Shown here: positions 23,714 to 32,285 of the stretch, one piece after another
How the letters are laid out: the number at the start of each line of letters is the position of its first letter
How positions within the stretch are numbered: position 1 is the first letter of the stretch
From: a bacterium UBP4_UBA6127
GTDB lineage: Bacteria > UBP4 > UBA4092
Assembly (NCBI GenBank): GCA_002428325.1
Contig: DIVR01000043.1
Location: 1 to 49,049, forward strand
Direction: 5' to 3'
DNA length: 49,049 bases
Notes under the pieces: model-generated
What the model saw: the letters and a program-made list of their open reading frames with translations, nothing else
What the model was told of the DNA's origin: nothing
The model's database searches: none
Position numbers and translations under genes: made by a program

Positions 23714-26527
23714 TTATTTAACGGGGGTGGTTCCGGTGATAGCCAGGAGGACAGGGGATGTTTTTTCGGTACCGACAAGAAAATCAATGGTTTTGATTTT
23801 CTTAGCGGGGTAAGGGTTTACCCATGCCATAGAGCGGATAAAGACCCCTTCATCTTCAATTCCCACACCCTGCCAGGAGAGGTTGCCCATATAATAGGTT
23901 TCCACATCCTGCCAGCCGGAAATATTCTTCCGATAATTCAGGTCTATAACCACTTTGGAGTTATCCTGGTAGGTCACAATATACTGGCCGACCGGGTCAT
24001 TGAACTTGCCTGCATATAAGGTTGAATTCAGGAAGTATAAAGTATCAGCAAACTGATTCACCTTAATCCCTTTAATAAGGGAAGGGAATCCCCCGGTGAT
24101 GCCTTTTCCTGCCAGCACTACCCCGGCGGGAACACCCTGTATCTTGGCAATCTGATAATTCACTTCATCATTCAGATGTACCAATGTGTTTTTGGCGACA
24201 TCCTTGAAGAAGGGCGAGAAATCCAATCCCTTTCCCCGGCCCAGGAATCCCTGGGTCCCATTATCTTCTAATCGCATATTGGCATAAGCATCCAGATTGA
24301 CGGAAAATCCTTTACTGGGTTTTTTTTGCTCAACAGAGCCGGAGAACCAGAGGCTTTTCAGGACTTTCGCCGGGTCATATCCCATGGCATTGATGTTTCT
24401 GCCATCAGGATTCCAGAAATAATCCGCCCCGGTGATATAGGCCGTTACTTGATGAGGTTCCCGGGTAACGATGGAACTGTTCTGGTCATATCCGGCCCAG
24501 GTGGTCTGCATCATGCCCAGAATATGCCTTTTTTCGCCATATTCGCTGAATCGGGAGATATTTCTGGGGTCAAACCAAGTTCCGCCAACGACCTGGAACC
24601 CATTTTCCTGGTACCAATCGACGGTAGGCTGTGCCAGTTCCGGCCCATAATGCCAATCCACAACCATCACATCCCGAGGCAAGCCAGCTAATTTGGATTT
24701 GAAATCCGGTTTGGGGAAGACATCCCCCCAAAGCATGGTTTTGACTCCTCTGGCTTTGAGGAAATTGTAAATCTTCATGGTATCCATGAAATAGAGGTTG
24801 GAATTGCCGACTAATTTACATTCAGGATGGTTGGGGAATTTACCAAACATATCATGTTCATCATGGCCGATATGGATATATTCGGGATGGTCAAAGATAT
24901 CGATAGTCTCATCCATCAAGGCAAAGATGAAATCATAAGATTTGGGATTCAGAACGCAATAAGCATAAGGGTGTTCGGTATCTTCGCAGAAATCCAGGTT
25001 ACTGCCGTTTCTGAACATCCATTCTCCATGGCCCAGGGACTGGATAAGGGGGGTAACCCGCATATAATGAGCTTTGGCATATTTAACCAATTCTCGGACT
25101 TTATCTTTATCAAGGGCGTATTTCGTAACAACCTCAGGCCGGGATTCCCATTTCACTCCCTGTTCGGCTTCCATGACAATCTCATTCATTTTAAACCGGG
25201 CAAAGAGTTTGCTGATCATTTTAGCGTGAACCGTATCTGAATCCATATCGATTAATACATGGACAGACCGGATTTTAAAAGCAGGCTTATCCCAGATTTG
25301 AACTCCTTTAGCGGAAACAATCCCTTTATCTGATTTTTTGAAAAGCTGTTTAAGGGATTGTACCCCATAATAAGTTCCGGCATCATCGCTGCCGGCAATC
25401 AGGATAGTCTTGTCGTCCGCTTTAAGGACATATCCTTCCGGGCCAGGGGTTTCCTTGGTAACTTCCAGATTTATCTCTCCCAGGAGCTTTTTGACGGTGG
25501 GATTGTTATCGGGTTCTCCCAGGACAATACAACCTGAAAAATCCATATTCTTAATGGTGGATGCCTCAACAATCGGCAGTTCCATCCCATAATATTCTTT
25601 TAATTCCTCATTAATCTCAGCGGCGGCCTGTTTATTGCCTTTGGAAGCCTTATCATTGATGACAATCCGGGTTTGGGCAGTCAGGGCAAAATCATTATCC
25701 AAAAGGGTCATTTTGACGGGTTTGGGAATAATAACAATATTTTCATTGGTGGGATCGACCGCTTTAGCTAAATCAATTGTTGGAGATTTCAAAGAGACTT
25801 TATTAGTTTCAGGTTCAATGAATTTCTTTAACCCAATGAATTTCCCGTCCAGGAGAATCCCGGTCAGTTTACCGAATTGATAGGGGGAATGAAATCCTCC
25901 ATCAGTGGCATTCCAGGCGGATAATTCCTTTTTAGGCTGTTGTTCACGGAATAAATTGATTCTCCAGAAGGAATCATTGTTATCTTTCCGAATCAGGCTG
26001 GTATAAGGAATGGCCATTTCTACTGTCCAAGACCCCTTGGCTTTGGCTGTTTTGACTTCAAAAGCAGGTTTGGTATCCGGATTTATTCCATCATAAGAAT
26101 ACTTAATGCCAGAAATATTGGATACAAAATGGTAGTATTTACCGGGCATGACCACTTCTGAAGGGCCAATCATGACTTCAACACAATCATCTAAAAAAAC
26201 CGGACCATTTTCAATAGTGACATCCGAAAGGGTCTTATCCATTTGGGATTCTTGGCATTTAAACCCAATATAAAGATTCGTTTTATCATAAAGCAGATAA
26301 GCCTGGGTTTTTTCAGAGACAGGAGTCCCTTGAGTGTAGTGTTTCAGTTCTACCCAGCTGGCCTTGCTCCAGGCTGCATCATCCAGTTTGCCATCTATGA
26401 CTGGGGCTACCTGGGTGTAAGCCGGAGCTACTGAGGGTAAGTCGGCTGAAAAAGCTGTGCCTGCGGTTATCAGAGTACCCAGGCAAAAGCCAATCAGGGT
26501 TTTTTTGGAAATTAAAGGGGGGTGCAT
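23714..26527 (-). CDS. Secreted GH20-type glycoside hydrolase, CBM9-like N-terminus (copy 3)
   Basis: This 937-residue protein starts at ATG 26527 behind GGAGGAAGG. Domain order is the same as in the 19636 protein: signal peptide to about residue 27, CBM9-like domain (APVIDGKLDDAAWSKA), GH20b domain (IIPKPVKMTLLDNDF, GSDDAGTYYGVQSLKQLF), GH20 barrel and C-terminal beta domain (ISGWQDVETYYMGNLSWQG). The catalytic pair in HIGHDEHDM falls at Asp556-Glu557, exactly as in the paralog. Divergence in the loops around the barrel suggests a different substrate. It has no acidic C-terminal tail and ends GTTPVK. A TATAAT lies on the minus strand about 35 bases upstream of the start, with a weak -35. Confidence 0.88.
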   Translation of the reverse strand: MHPPLISKKTLIGFCLGTLITAGTAFSADLPSVAPAYTQVAPVIDGKLDDAAWSKASWVELKHYTQGTPVSEKTQAYLLYDKTNLYIGFKCQESQMDKTLSDVTIENGPVFLDDCVEVMIGPSEVVMPGKYYHFVSNISGIKYSYDGINPDTKPAFEVKTAKAKGSWTVEMAIPYTSLIRKDNNDSFWRINLFREQQPKKELSAWNATDGGFHSPYQFGKLTGILLDGKFIGLKKFIEPETNKVSLKSPTIDLAKAVDPTNENIVIIPKPVKMTLLDNDFALTAQTRIVINDKASKGNKQAAAEINEELKEYYGMELPIVEASTIKNMDFSGCIVLGEPDNNPTVKKLLGEINLEVTKETPGPEGYVLKADDKTILIAGSDDAGTYYGVQSLKQLFKKSDKGIVSAKGVQIWDKPAFKIRSVHVLIDMDSDTVHAKMISKLFARFKMNEIVMEAEQGVKWESRPEVVTKYALDKDKVRELVKYAKAHYMRVTPLIQSLGHGEWMFRNGSNLDFCEDTEHPYAYCVLNPKSYDFIFALMDETIDIFDHPEYIHIGHDEHDMFGKFPNHPECKLVGNSNLYFMDTMKIYNFLKARGVKTMLWGDVFPKPDFKSKLAGLPRDVMVVDWHYGPELAQPTVDWYQENGFQVVGGTWFDPRNISRFSEYGEKRHILGMMQTTWAGYDQNSSIVTREPHQVTAYITGADYFWNPDGRNINAMGYDPAKVLKSLWFSGSVEQKKPSKGFSVNLDAYANMRLEDNGTQGFLGRGKGLDFSPFFKDVAKNTLVHLNDEVNYQIAKIQGVPAGVVLAGKGITGGFPSLIKGIKVNQFADTLYFLNSTLYAGKFNDPVGQYIVTYQDNSKVVIDLNYRKNISGWQDVETYYMGNLSWQGVGIEDEGVFIRSMAWVNPYPAKKIKTIDFLVGTEKTSPVLLAITGTTPVK

Positions 26528-26625
26528 GTCGTGCCTTCCTCCGTAGAAAAGATGTGATTGGGGAAATTATAACCCAAATAACATATTACTGCTCTTGAAT
26601 CCTTTTTGTTGACCTACGGAAGGAA

Positions 26626-26665
26626 TAAAAATCCCCCTTCCCGGAGGGCCGGAAAGGGGGAAAAA
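26626..26665 (-). terminator. Terminator of the 26692 surface gene
   Basis: On the minus strand CCCCCTTTCCGG pairs with CCGGGAAGGGGG (one G-U pair) and is followed by TTTTTA. Confidence 0.9.
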
Positions 26666-26691
26666 GTATCCGAAATAATCCAATAAAACCC

Positions 26692-28224
26692 TTATTCCAT
26701 TAAAGCCCAGTCTCTGGCTAATGGAGCCGAGGTCGGGGTCACAGCAACCGGGATCACAACACTCTGATCATCAGAATCTGTGATGGTTAAGGTTCCAAAG
26801 GCTTCCGCTGCAGCCGGTGTAAAGGTTACACTGGCACCGCTGGAGGCGCTTAAGGTCCCTAATGCCGGGGCGCTAAGGGTCCAGGTGTAAGGAGCCAAAC
26901 CGCCGGAAACATTGACTGTTACTGGGGTTCCCGAAGGAGGCGCATTGATGGCATAGGTATCGGCAACTAAATCATTAGTGGTCGAAGCTAAGAAGGAAAT
27001 GTCATCAAAATATAAATTAAAGGTTAATGGGGCTGTCGGGTTGGAGGCACGGTTTAAATTGTAAGTGAATCCAATTCCATTTACAGCGGTTAAATCAGTC
27101 ACACTGGAGGAACCGGCGGGATCCCAATATTCTTCATCAAAGGGACCGACAACACCCCAGCTGGGGTAATTGTATTTTAATACAGCCAGTTCAGCATAAT
27201 AGCAGTTCCATGCGGTTTCGTTTACAGCATCATTCAGAGTGGCACGAGCCCAGCTTCCAGCAGTATCTGTAACATAGATAAAGAAGGCATTCCATTCATC
27301 CACTTTATTCGGTATGGAGGTGTCATCACCCTTTAACCAGAATTTGACAAAATGGGTATTGGAAAGATCTCTGGAAGAGGCTGTTTGTTTATAGATTCGA
27401 GAATTTGCCCAATAGTCATTGATGAATAAATTAGCATTCATGGCTTTGGCGCCAACCTGTTTTTCAGCTGTGCTTAATTGGATAGTGATCGTATCTGCTG
27501 CTGATGCGGGTAGCGCGGCCCAGGCTGCCTGCAGTTCTGAATCATTGGCATACCCTTCGAAATCATCAAAAATTTCTTCATTGACCAATGAACTGGCTTC
27601 GTAACATTCAAAGTCATCAAAATAAAGAATAGTTGAGTCGGGTGAATATTCATTGATTTCAATTGCCAGATCAAACTTTTGAATATTGGTAAGGTTAGGC
27701 TTTCCACCATACCCACTCCATGGATTTTCTTCTACTCCACTATCGGTGATGGTCCAGGAAGCTTTATGCCAGCTACTGGTGGTTAATTCGGACCCGCTCC
27801 AATTGACATAACGAATGGGATATCCAGTGCTTCCATAAATAGAAGATACCAATACGCATTTGGCATCTTGGGTTGGATCGGCCTTCTGGAGGTTAGAATC
27901 CCCTTTAATCCAGATGGAGAACCTTTTAGCATTGGATAAGTCAATGGAAGTTGAAAGGTCTTTAGTCATGTAAACATATTGCCAGATTTGACTGGTGGCA
28001 TAGGATAAACTGACTTTCATGGCCCCAGAACCTTCTACTTTGTCAATAGTGGAGAGTTCTAAAGTTACAGAACAATCTCCCGATGCGCCGGTGAAGGTGG
28101 TGGTATAGGCTGACTGTAATGCTGCCTGGTCAGCATAATTAAAATCATCTATAGTGACACCCCAGACACTGCCAGCGGTAATCACTAAACTGGCAATTAC
28201 TAATAACCTCATTAAGTTTTTCAT
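26692..28224 (-). CDS. Secreted modular surface protein with acidic C-terminal tail (copy 2)
   Basis: The 510-residue protein starts at ATG 28224 behind GAGG and has a signal peptide (MKNLMRLLVIASLVITAGSVWG). Two jelly-roll-like domains follow, opening with IDDFNYADQAALQSAY and FDDFEGYANDSELQAAW; both are rich in Asp and aromatic residues in the style of carbohydrate-binding modules. An Ig-like domain (GLAPYTWTLSAPALGTLSASSG) precedes the tail APLARDWALME. It is a more distant paralog of the 17981 and 28693 proteins, sharing architecture and tail but little direct sequence in the jelly-roll parts. A role in binding glycans at the cell surface is inferred. Confidence 0.83.
   Translation of the reverse strand: MKNLMRLLVIASLVITAGSVWGVTIDDFNYADQAALQSAYTTTFTGASGDCSVTLELSTIDKVEGSGAMKVSLSYATSQIWQYVYMTKDLSTSIDLSNAKRFSIWIKGDSNLQKADPTQDAKCVLVSSIYGSTGYPIRYVNWSGSELTTSSWHKASWTITDSGVEENPWSGYGGKPNLTNIQKFDLAIEINEYSPDSTILYFDDFECYEASSLVNEEIFDDFEGYANDSELQAAWAALPASAADTITIQLSTAEKQVGAKAMNANLFINDYWANSRIYKQTASSRDLSNTHFVKFWLKGDDTSIPNKVDEWNAFFIYVTDTAGSWARATLNDAVNETAWNCYYAELAVLKYNYPSWGVVGPFDEEYWDPAGSSSVTDLTAVNGIGFTYNLNRASNPTAPLTFNLYFDDISFLASTTNDLVADTYAINAPPSGTPVTVNVSGGLAPYTWTLSAPALGTLSASSGASVTFTPAAAEAFGTLTITDSDDQSVVIPVAVTPTSAPLARDWALME
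26695..26727 (-). other. Codons for the C-terminal tail, copy 2
   Basis: The tail APLARDWALME ends the protein after the Ig-like domain. The preceding residues VTPTS parallel ITPTS of copy 3. Confidence 0.65.
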
Positions 28225-28390
28225 GATTCTTAATCCTCATTGGTTTTGATATGTTATTACGAAATAATTACTAGTACCTTGAATATCTTTTAGTCGATTT
28301 TTAAACCACCTTCCATTCTCACCCCCAATAACTTGTAAATTTTCCCTTAAAACCAGGGAATGCACCCGTGTGTATTTGCATTACAAAGGA

Positions 28391-28419
28391 ATTTTAATAG
28401 AATCCCAATAGCTTGTCAA
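28391..28419 (-). promoter_or_regulatory. Sigma-70-type promoter of the 26692 surface gene
   Basis: On the minus strand TTGACA (28419-28414) and TAAAAT (28396-28391) are separated by exactly 17 bp. The predicted leader is about 160 nt. Confidence 0.8.
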
Positions 28420-28562
28420 GCTTTTTTGTTATATTTATGTTAAATAATTTGATGGCATACAAAGCTTGTGGATTACTGTTCAAATAAGAGGGTGGGACAA
28501 TATGCAATTTTAGATAAAAGAGATTCATCTGGGGAATTAAAGCATTGATAATGAAGGGGTAA

Positions 28563-28584
28563 TATTTTGACAGCTGTCAAAATA
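28563..28584. promoter_or_regulatory. 22-bp perfect palindrome, site 1
   Basis: TATTTTGACAG is followed directly by its reverse complement CTGTCAAAATA. It lies 144 bp upstream of the 28391-28419 promoter. The core TTTTGACA-N2-TGTCAAAA recurs at 36173 and, with changes, at 38892. A binding site for a dimeric regulator is likely. The rest of 28225-28633 holds the promoter, the leader and otherwise plain AT-rich sequence. Confidence 0.6.
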
Positions 28585-28633
28585 GGTCGTTTAGGAAGAG
28601 AACTTTTTCTTGAAGGGACAAACATGAATACAA

Positions 28634-28668
28634 ATAAAAACCCCCATCCCAGAGAACCGGGATGGGGG
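28634..28668 (-). terminator. Terminator of the 28693 surface gene
   Basis: On the minus strand CCCCCATCCC pairs with GGGATGGGGG and is followed by TTTTTATTTG. Confidence 0.92.
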
Positions 28669-28692
28669 TAAGAAGAACAAGTAAGAACTAAC

Positions 28693-30201
28693 TTATTCCA
28701 TTAAGGACCAATCTCTGGCTAAAGGAGCAGAGGTCGGGGTAATGAAAACGGGGATTTCAATGCTTTCACCTGTGTCATCATTCACAGTGATAGTCCCATC
28801 GGCAACGGAAGCACCCGGGGTAAAGCTGACGGTTGCGCCGGAGGTGGTATCGAGGGTCCCAATACCAGTGGAGATGGACCATGTGAACGGACCCACGCCT
28901 TCAGCCACTAAGCTGATAGCGGCGGAATTCGGGGCTGCATAGATGGAGCTGACATTGGTTTTCAGGAACAGGCTGGAATCAGTATAACCATATTCCAAAT
29001 CATCAACGTACATGGTGTATGCATTGGTTCCATTTTCGACACCGGTCTGAGTTAAGAGCATCATTTTCTGGATGCTGCTGAGTTTCAGAGTGGTATCAGC
29101 GCCTACGCCGGAATCCCAGTTATCCTGGAATAAGGAAGGTGTTTCACCGGGGAGTGGCCAAGTCATGGCCTGCCATTCAGGCTGAATAATGGAGACTTTG
29201 TTAATATGGGTGTAAGCTCTCTGACCAGTGGTATCCTGGAAGCCCCACTGCAGGAGGGGGCTGGAAGTGGTCTGATTGGAAGCGTTGCCCAACAGCCACA
29301 TCTTGAGGTATTTAGCAGTGGAAAGATCCTGAACGCTTGCGAAGTTAGGTGACCAGACACCAACATTATACCAGCGAAGATCAACACTTGCGTCCAGCTT
29401 CAGGGATTTGCTGCCATCATAGCTGCCAGTCTCGGGACTGAAAGCAAGAGTTCTGGCCGCTGTTGTACCAGTGGAATACCAGCCCGCAGTGGTCATGGCT
29501 GCGAAATCAGCATATTCCATGTTTTCGATAATAACGCTGGAGCTACGGTCAGATTTGTCATAACCACGGAAATTATCAACATAGAAAACAGTGGTGGATG
29601 CGGCGACGGTTGCTGTGGAGGTGTTGGTTCCTTCAGTATTGAGAACATTCTGGACAAAGAAATCAACGGTGGTGATTTTAGACAGGTTGCAACCGTTTTC
29701 TTTGCTGATGCCCTGCCAAGGGTTGATGGTCATATCACCGACATCGAGGGTGATGGTGTTCCAACCCTGGCTAAGACGGTAATCCGCCGGCCAGAAGACT
29801 TTCCGATAAGAATTGTTAGAGTTAGAATAGAATACAACATAAGGAACATGCTGATCAGAGAAAGTAGAAGAAGCGCAATAAATATCGATTTTGAATTTTC
29901 GCACATCACCCATATTCAGCGGAGTGGTCAAATTCTGTCTGAAGAAGCATTCATACCAACGGACATTGGAAGTACGATATTCAACTTTTAAGGAGCTGGT
30001 GCCCTGAGTTTTAATGGAGGTCTCAGGAGAAATTAAAACTGAAGCGCCATTGGAGGTAATATCATTGCCGCCAGTGGTAAAAGCAGCATCTACGGCAGCC
30101 TGATCGGCAAAATCATAAGCATTGATAACTGTTTCAGTGGACCATGCCAGGGTCGAAACTAAAAGAAGCGCTGAAACCATTAAGAGAGTTCTTTTTAACA
30201 T
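28693..30201 (-). CDS. Secreted modular surface protein with acidic C-terminal tail (copy 3)
   Basis: The start at ATG 30201 is favoured because AAAGGA precedes it at the usual distance, exactly as in the paralog at 17981; ATG 30216 is in frame. The mature protein aligns end to end with the 17981 product (for example DVGDMTI.PW.GISKENGCNL and MEYAD.AAMTTAGWY shared). It has two jelly-roll-like domains, an Ig-like domain and the tail APLARDWSLME. The signal peptide is MLKRTLLMVSALLLVSTLAWS. The two genes are a duplication with inversion of orientation. Both have leaders of about 230 nt and strong terminators, so the regulation was probably duplicated too. Confidence 0.85.
   Translation of the reverse strand: MLKRTLLMVSALLLVSTLAWSTETVINAYDFADQAAVDAAFTTGGNDITSNGASVLISPETSIKTQGTSSLKVEYRTSNVRWYECFFRQNLTTPLNMGDVRKFKIDIYCASSTFSDQHVPYVVFYSNSNNSYRKVFWPADYRLSQGWNTITLDVGDMTINPWQGISKENGCNLSKITTVDFFVQNVLNTEGTNTSTATVAASTTVFYVDNFRGYDKSDRSSSVIIENMEYADFAAMTTAGWYSTGTTAARTLAFSPETGSYDGSKSLKLDASVDLRWYNVGVWSPNFASVQDLSTAKYLKMWLLGNASNQTTSSPLLQWGFQDTTGQRAYTHINKVSIIQPEWQAMTWPLPGETPSLFQDNWDSGVGADTTLKLSSIQKMMLLTQTGVENGTNAYTMYVDDLEYGYTDSSLFLKTNVSSIYAAPNSAAISLVAEGVGPFTWSISTGIGTLDTTSGATVSFTPGASVADGTITVNDDTGESIEIPVFITPTSAPLARDWSLME
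28696..28728 (-). other. Codons for the C-terminal tail, copy 3
   Basis: The tail APLARDWSLME is almost identical to that of the 26692 protein, although the domains before it are much less similar. Confidence 0.65.
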
Positions 30202-30216
30202 TTTAAATCCTTTCAT

Positions 30217-30432
30217 ATCGTTGTTATTTCACGCCAGCCCTAAAAAAAAAGTGATTTGGAGACTTACGATTAATCCTTGAATGTGGGCTGGCACTCGTAC
30301 AGGACTTTTACATAGATAAGAATTAATTCGTAAGTGAGATGAATATTATGGTAAATTCTTCGCGGCAACCCTCCTTCCCTTTCTTACCAAACTTATACTA
30401 AATAGTAATGTTTCTTAGAATAAGTTCCTAAT
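30217..30432 (-). ncRNA. Leader region of the 28693 gene
   Basis: On the minus strand the leader contains GCCAGCCC and GGGCTGGC, a perfect 8-bp pairing that encloses about 50 nt shortly before the start codon. GGAGGG with TGCC two bases on lies near the 5' end and resembles GGAGGGATGCC in the leader at 17751. The similarity is short and could be chance. No known riboswitch is recognised. Confidence 0.35.
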
Positions 30433-30438
30433 GCCATG

Positions 30439-30467
30439 AGTATATTAAATATCAGAATCATTGTCAA
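30439..30467 (-). promoter_or_regulatory. Sigma-70-type promoter of the 28693 surface gene
   Basis: On the minus strand TTGACA (30467-30462) and TATACT (30444-30439) are 17 bp apart, the same hexamers and spacing as the promoter of the paralog at 17716. Confidence 0.85.
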
Positions 30468-30510
30468 TATTAATTTCGTTCTCATTCCTTATTATAGGCC
30501 CGGTGCCTTG

Positions 30511-30553
30511 GGAGTCAGACCCAGCCTGAAGGTAACAGCCTGGGTCTGACTCC
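30511..30553. repeat. REP-like inverted repeat, copy 1
   Basis: GGAGTCAGACCCAG and CTGGGTCTGACTCC form perfect 14-bp arms around a 15-nt loop. A related hairpin with the core GACCCAG...CTGGGTC is at 44205-44233. It is not followed by a T run, so a repetitive extragenic palindrome is more likely than a terminator. Bases 30554-30752 show no further feature. Confidence 0.65.
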
Positions 30554-30752
30554 GTAAGCTGGCTTGGGGTCAAAGGGAAGATAATAGCCTTAAAATCAGG
30601 GGGAAACGGTTGTTTAAGGGGAATCAATAAGGAGAAATAAGAAATTTAGGGAAAAATACAGAAAAAGGTACTGGTTCTCTCAATATAATCAGTAATTAAG
30701 ATAAGAAATATTCTTATTATGAGACTTTCCCTATATATAAGGTATAAAAAGG

Positions 30753-31853
30753 TCAGGAGAGGATATGCAGTAAAGAGTGGTAGAGGACTTCCATTTTTTG
30801 CATTTCTTTAGCGAATTTGGCCCTTTGGAGAATAACTTTTCTGTTTAGGGTACCCATGGAGTCAAGTAATTCGGTTGAAGAGGTGACGGCTACTTGGAAA
30901 GAATCGATTAAAGATTCAAGGCTATTGGGGTCAGGGAGCCAGCCATTGATCCCTGGTTGAATCCATTCCTGATTGGAAGGAAGATTGCTAGCGATGACGG
31001 GTAACCCACAGGCCATAGCTTCCAGAAGAGAGGCTGAGGTGCTGTCGCTATTGGGAAAACTGACATAAAAATCAGCCGCCGCCAGATATTCAGCCAAGGC
31101 CTGATGGGGTAATTCACCCGGAAACAGGACCGAATTATCCAAGTGGGCCTGATGAGCCAATTCTTTAAGCTGGGTCAGCTGGCTGCCGGAGTGGAGGATG
31201 ATCAGTCGGGCTGAAGGGTGGGTTTTTGCCAGTTCAATAAAAGCTTTCAATATCATATCTACCTGGTAGAGGGGTTCCAGCCTTCGATTGGAGATGAAAA
31301 CCGGTCCAGGACCTCCATCTTGCATTTGTTTGCGGCTGGATTTATCCATTTCAGGTTTAAAGAGGTCGGTATCCACTCCGAAGCGGATTAATTCCACTTT
31401 TTTACCGGAAGGTTCCAACTCTTTGATAGCCTCTGCCAGGTTATGGCTGTCAGCCGTGATTAAATCAGCATATTTTAAGGCCCGGCAGGTGAGTATTCGA
31501 GAGATGTTTTTTTGTTTTGGGGTTAAATAAATATCCGATCCCCAAGCTGTTAACACATAGGGATGAAATTCTGAAAGCTCTGTCCAATATCCGTAGCCGC
31601 TTATGAAATGGCCATGGAGGATATCCGGCTTCCATTTGCTGATAAATTTCTTGATATCTTTGACACAGAGAAGGTAATGGACCAGCTTATTGGCTTCTTT
31701 TCTGCCTATCAGGTATTGGGAAACTCCCAACTCTTCCCACCCTTCACCCGGGGAATCGGTTAATAGGGCTACTTGATGTCCCTGATGGGCAAACCACTCC
31801 AGCCATCTACGGGTATGAATACTCTTCCCATCGGCGATATAGCAGATTCTCAT
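30753..31853 (-). CDS. GT4-family glycosyltransferase
   Basis: The 366-residue GT-B enzyme opens with RICYIADGKSIHTRRWLEWFAHQGHQVALLTD. It has the acceptor-side LHGHFISGYGYWTEL and LTAWGSDIYLTPK, and the donor-side ADFYVSFPNSDSTSASLLEAMACGLPVIASN near residues 270-300. The usual E-x7-E of retaining GT4 enzymes appears as D-x7-E. It has no signal peptide and acts in the cytoplasm or at the inner membrane face on sugar-nucleotide donors. It would add a sugar to a lipid-linked glycan, polysaccharide or protein; acceptor and sugar cannot be told. It stands alone, among surface protein genes, which suggests cell-surface glycan synthesis or surface protein glycosylation. Confidence 0.88.
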   Translation of the reverse strand: MRICYIADGKSIHTRRWLEWFAHQGHQVALLTDSPGEGWEELGVSQYLIGRKEANKLVHYLLCVKDIKKFISKWKPDILHGHFISGYGYWTELSEFHPYVLTAWGSDIYLTPKQKNISRILTCRALKYADLITADSHNLAEAIKELEPSGKKVELIRFGVDTDLFKPEMDKSSRKQMQDGGPGPVFISNRRLEPLYQVDMILKAFIELAKTHPSARLIILHSGSQLTQLKELAHQAHLDNSVLFPGELPHQALAEYLAAADFYVSFPNSDSTSASLLEAMACGLPVIASNLPSNQEWIQPGINGWLPDPNSLESLIDSFQVAVTSSTELLDSMGTLNRKVILQRAKFAKEMQKMEVLYHSLLHILS

Positions 31854-32052
31854 ACCTCATTACTTTACCAATTTCCCTGCCTGATTGGCAACTAATCATC
31901 TTTCTTCTAGAAATGTTTCCAACTCCAAGGGTTTGATGGTTAAAAGGTTGAGGATAGGCGGTATCTAATTTAAATCATATTTATAGTTCCATAACATAAG
32001 TGGTAATACGACTATAATTATAGAAATATACATAATTTATATATATATCCTA
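31854..32052. other. AT-rich intergenic stretch between divergent genes
   Basis: The spacer is AT-rich with a TATA-rich run just before the rightward promoter at 32053. No repeat, RNA gene or terminator is seen, and no clear leftward promoter for the glycosyltransferase gene could be identified. Confidence 0.4.
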
Positions 32053-32081
32053 TTGACAAGAATATGTGTTATATATAAACT
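32053..32081 (+). promoter_or_regulatory. Sigma-70-type promoter of the 32286 surface gene
   Basis: TTGACA (32053-32058) and TAAACT (32076-32081) are 17 bp apart; TATAAA two bases earlier is an alternative -10. The predicted leader is about 200 nt. Confidence 0.72.
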
Positions 32082-32285
32082 ATAGCGTGTTAAGGTAATT
32101 CCCTCATAAAACGTATTTATTTTTCATAAGAAGAGTCATAATGAAGCGATGAGCAAACAATATTAATAGATATGATAACTTGATATATAGATTAAAAAAT
32201 GAAGGAGGTGAATTAAATCATGAATAATTACTTATGTTCTAACGAAACACAAAACAGCTATTACACAGTAAAAGGAGAAAGGAAA

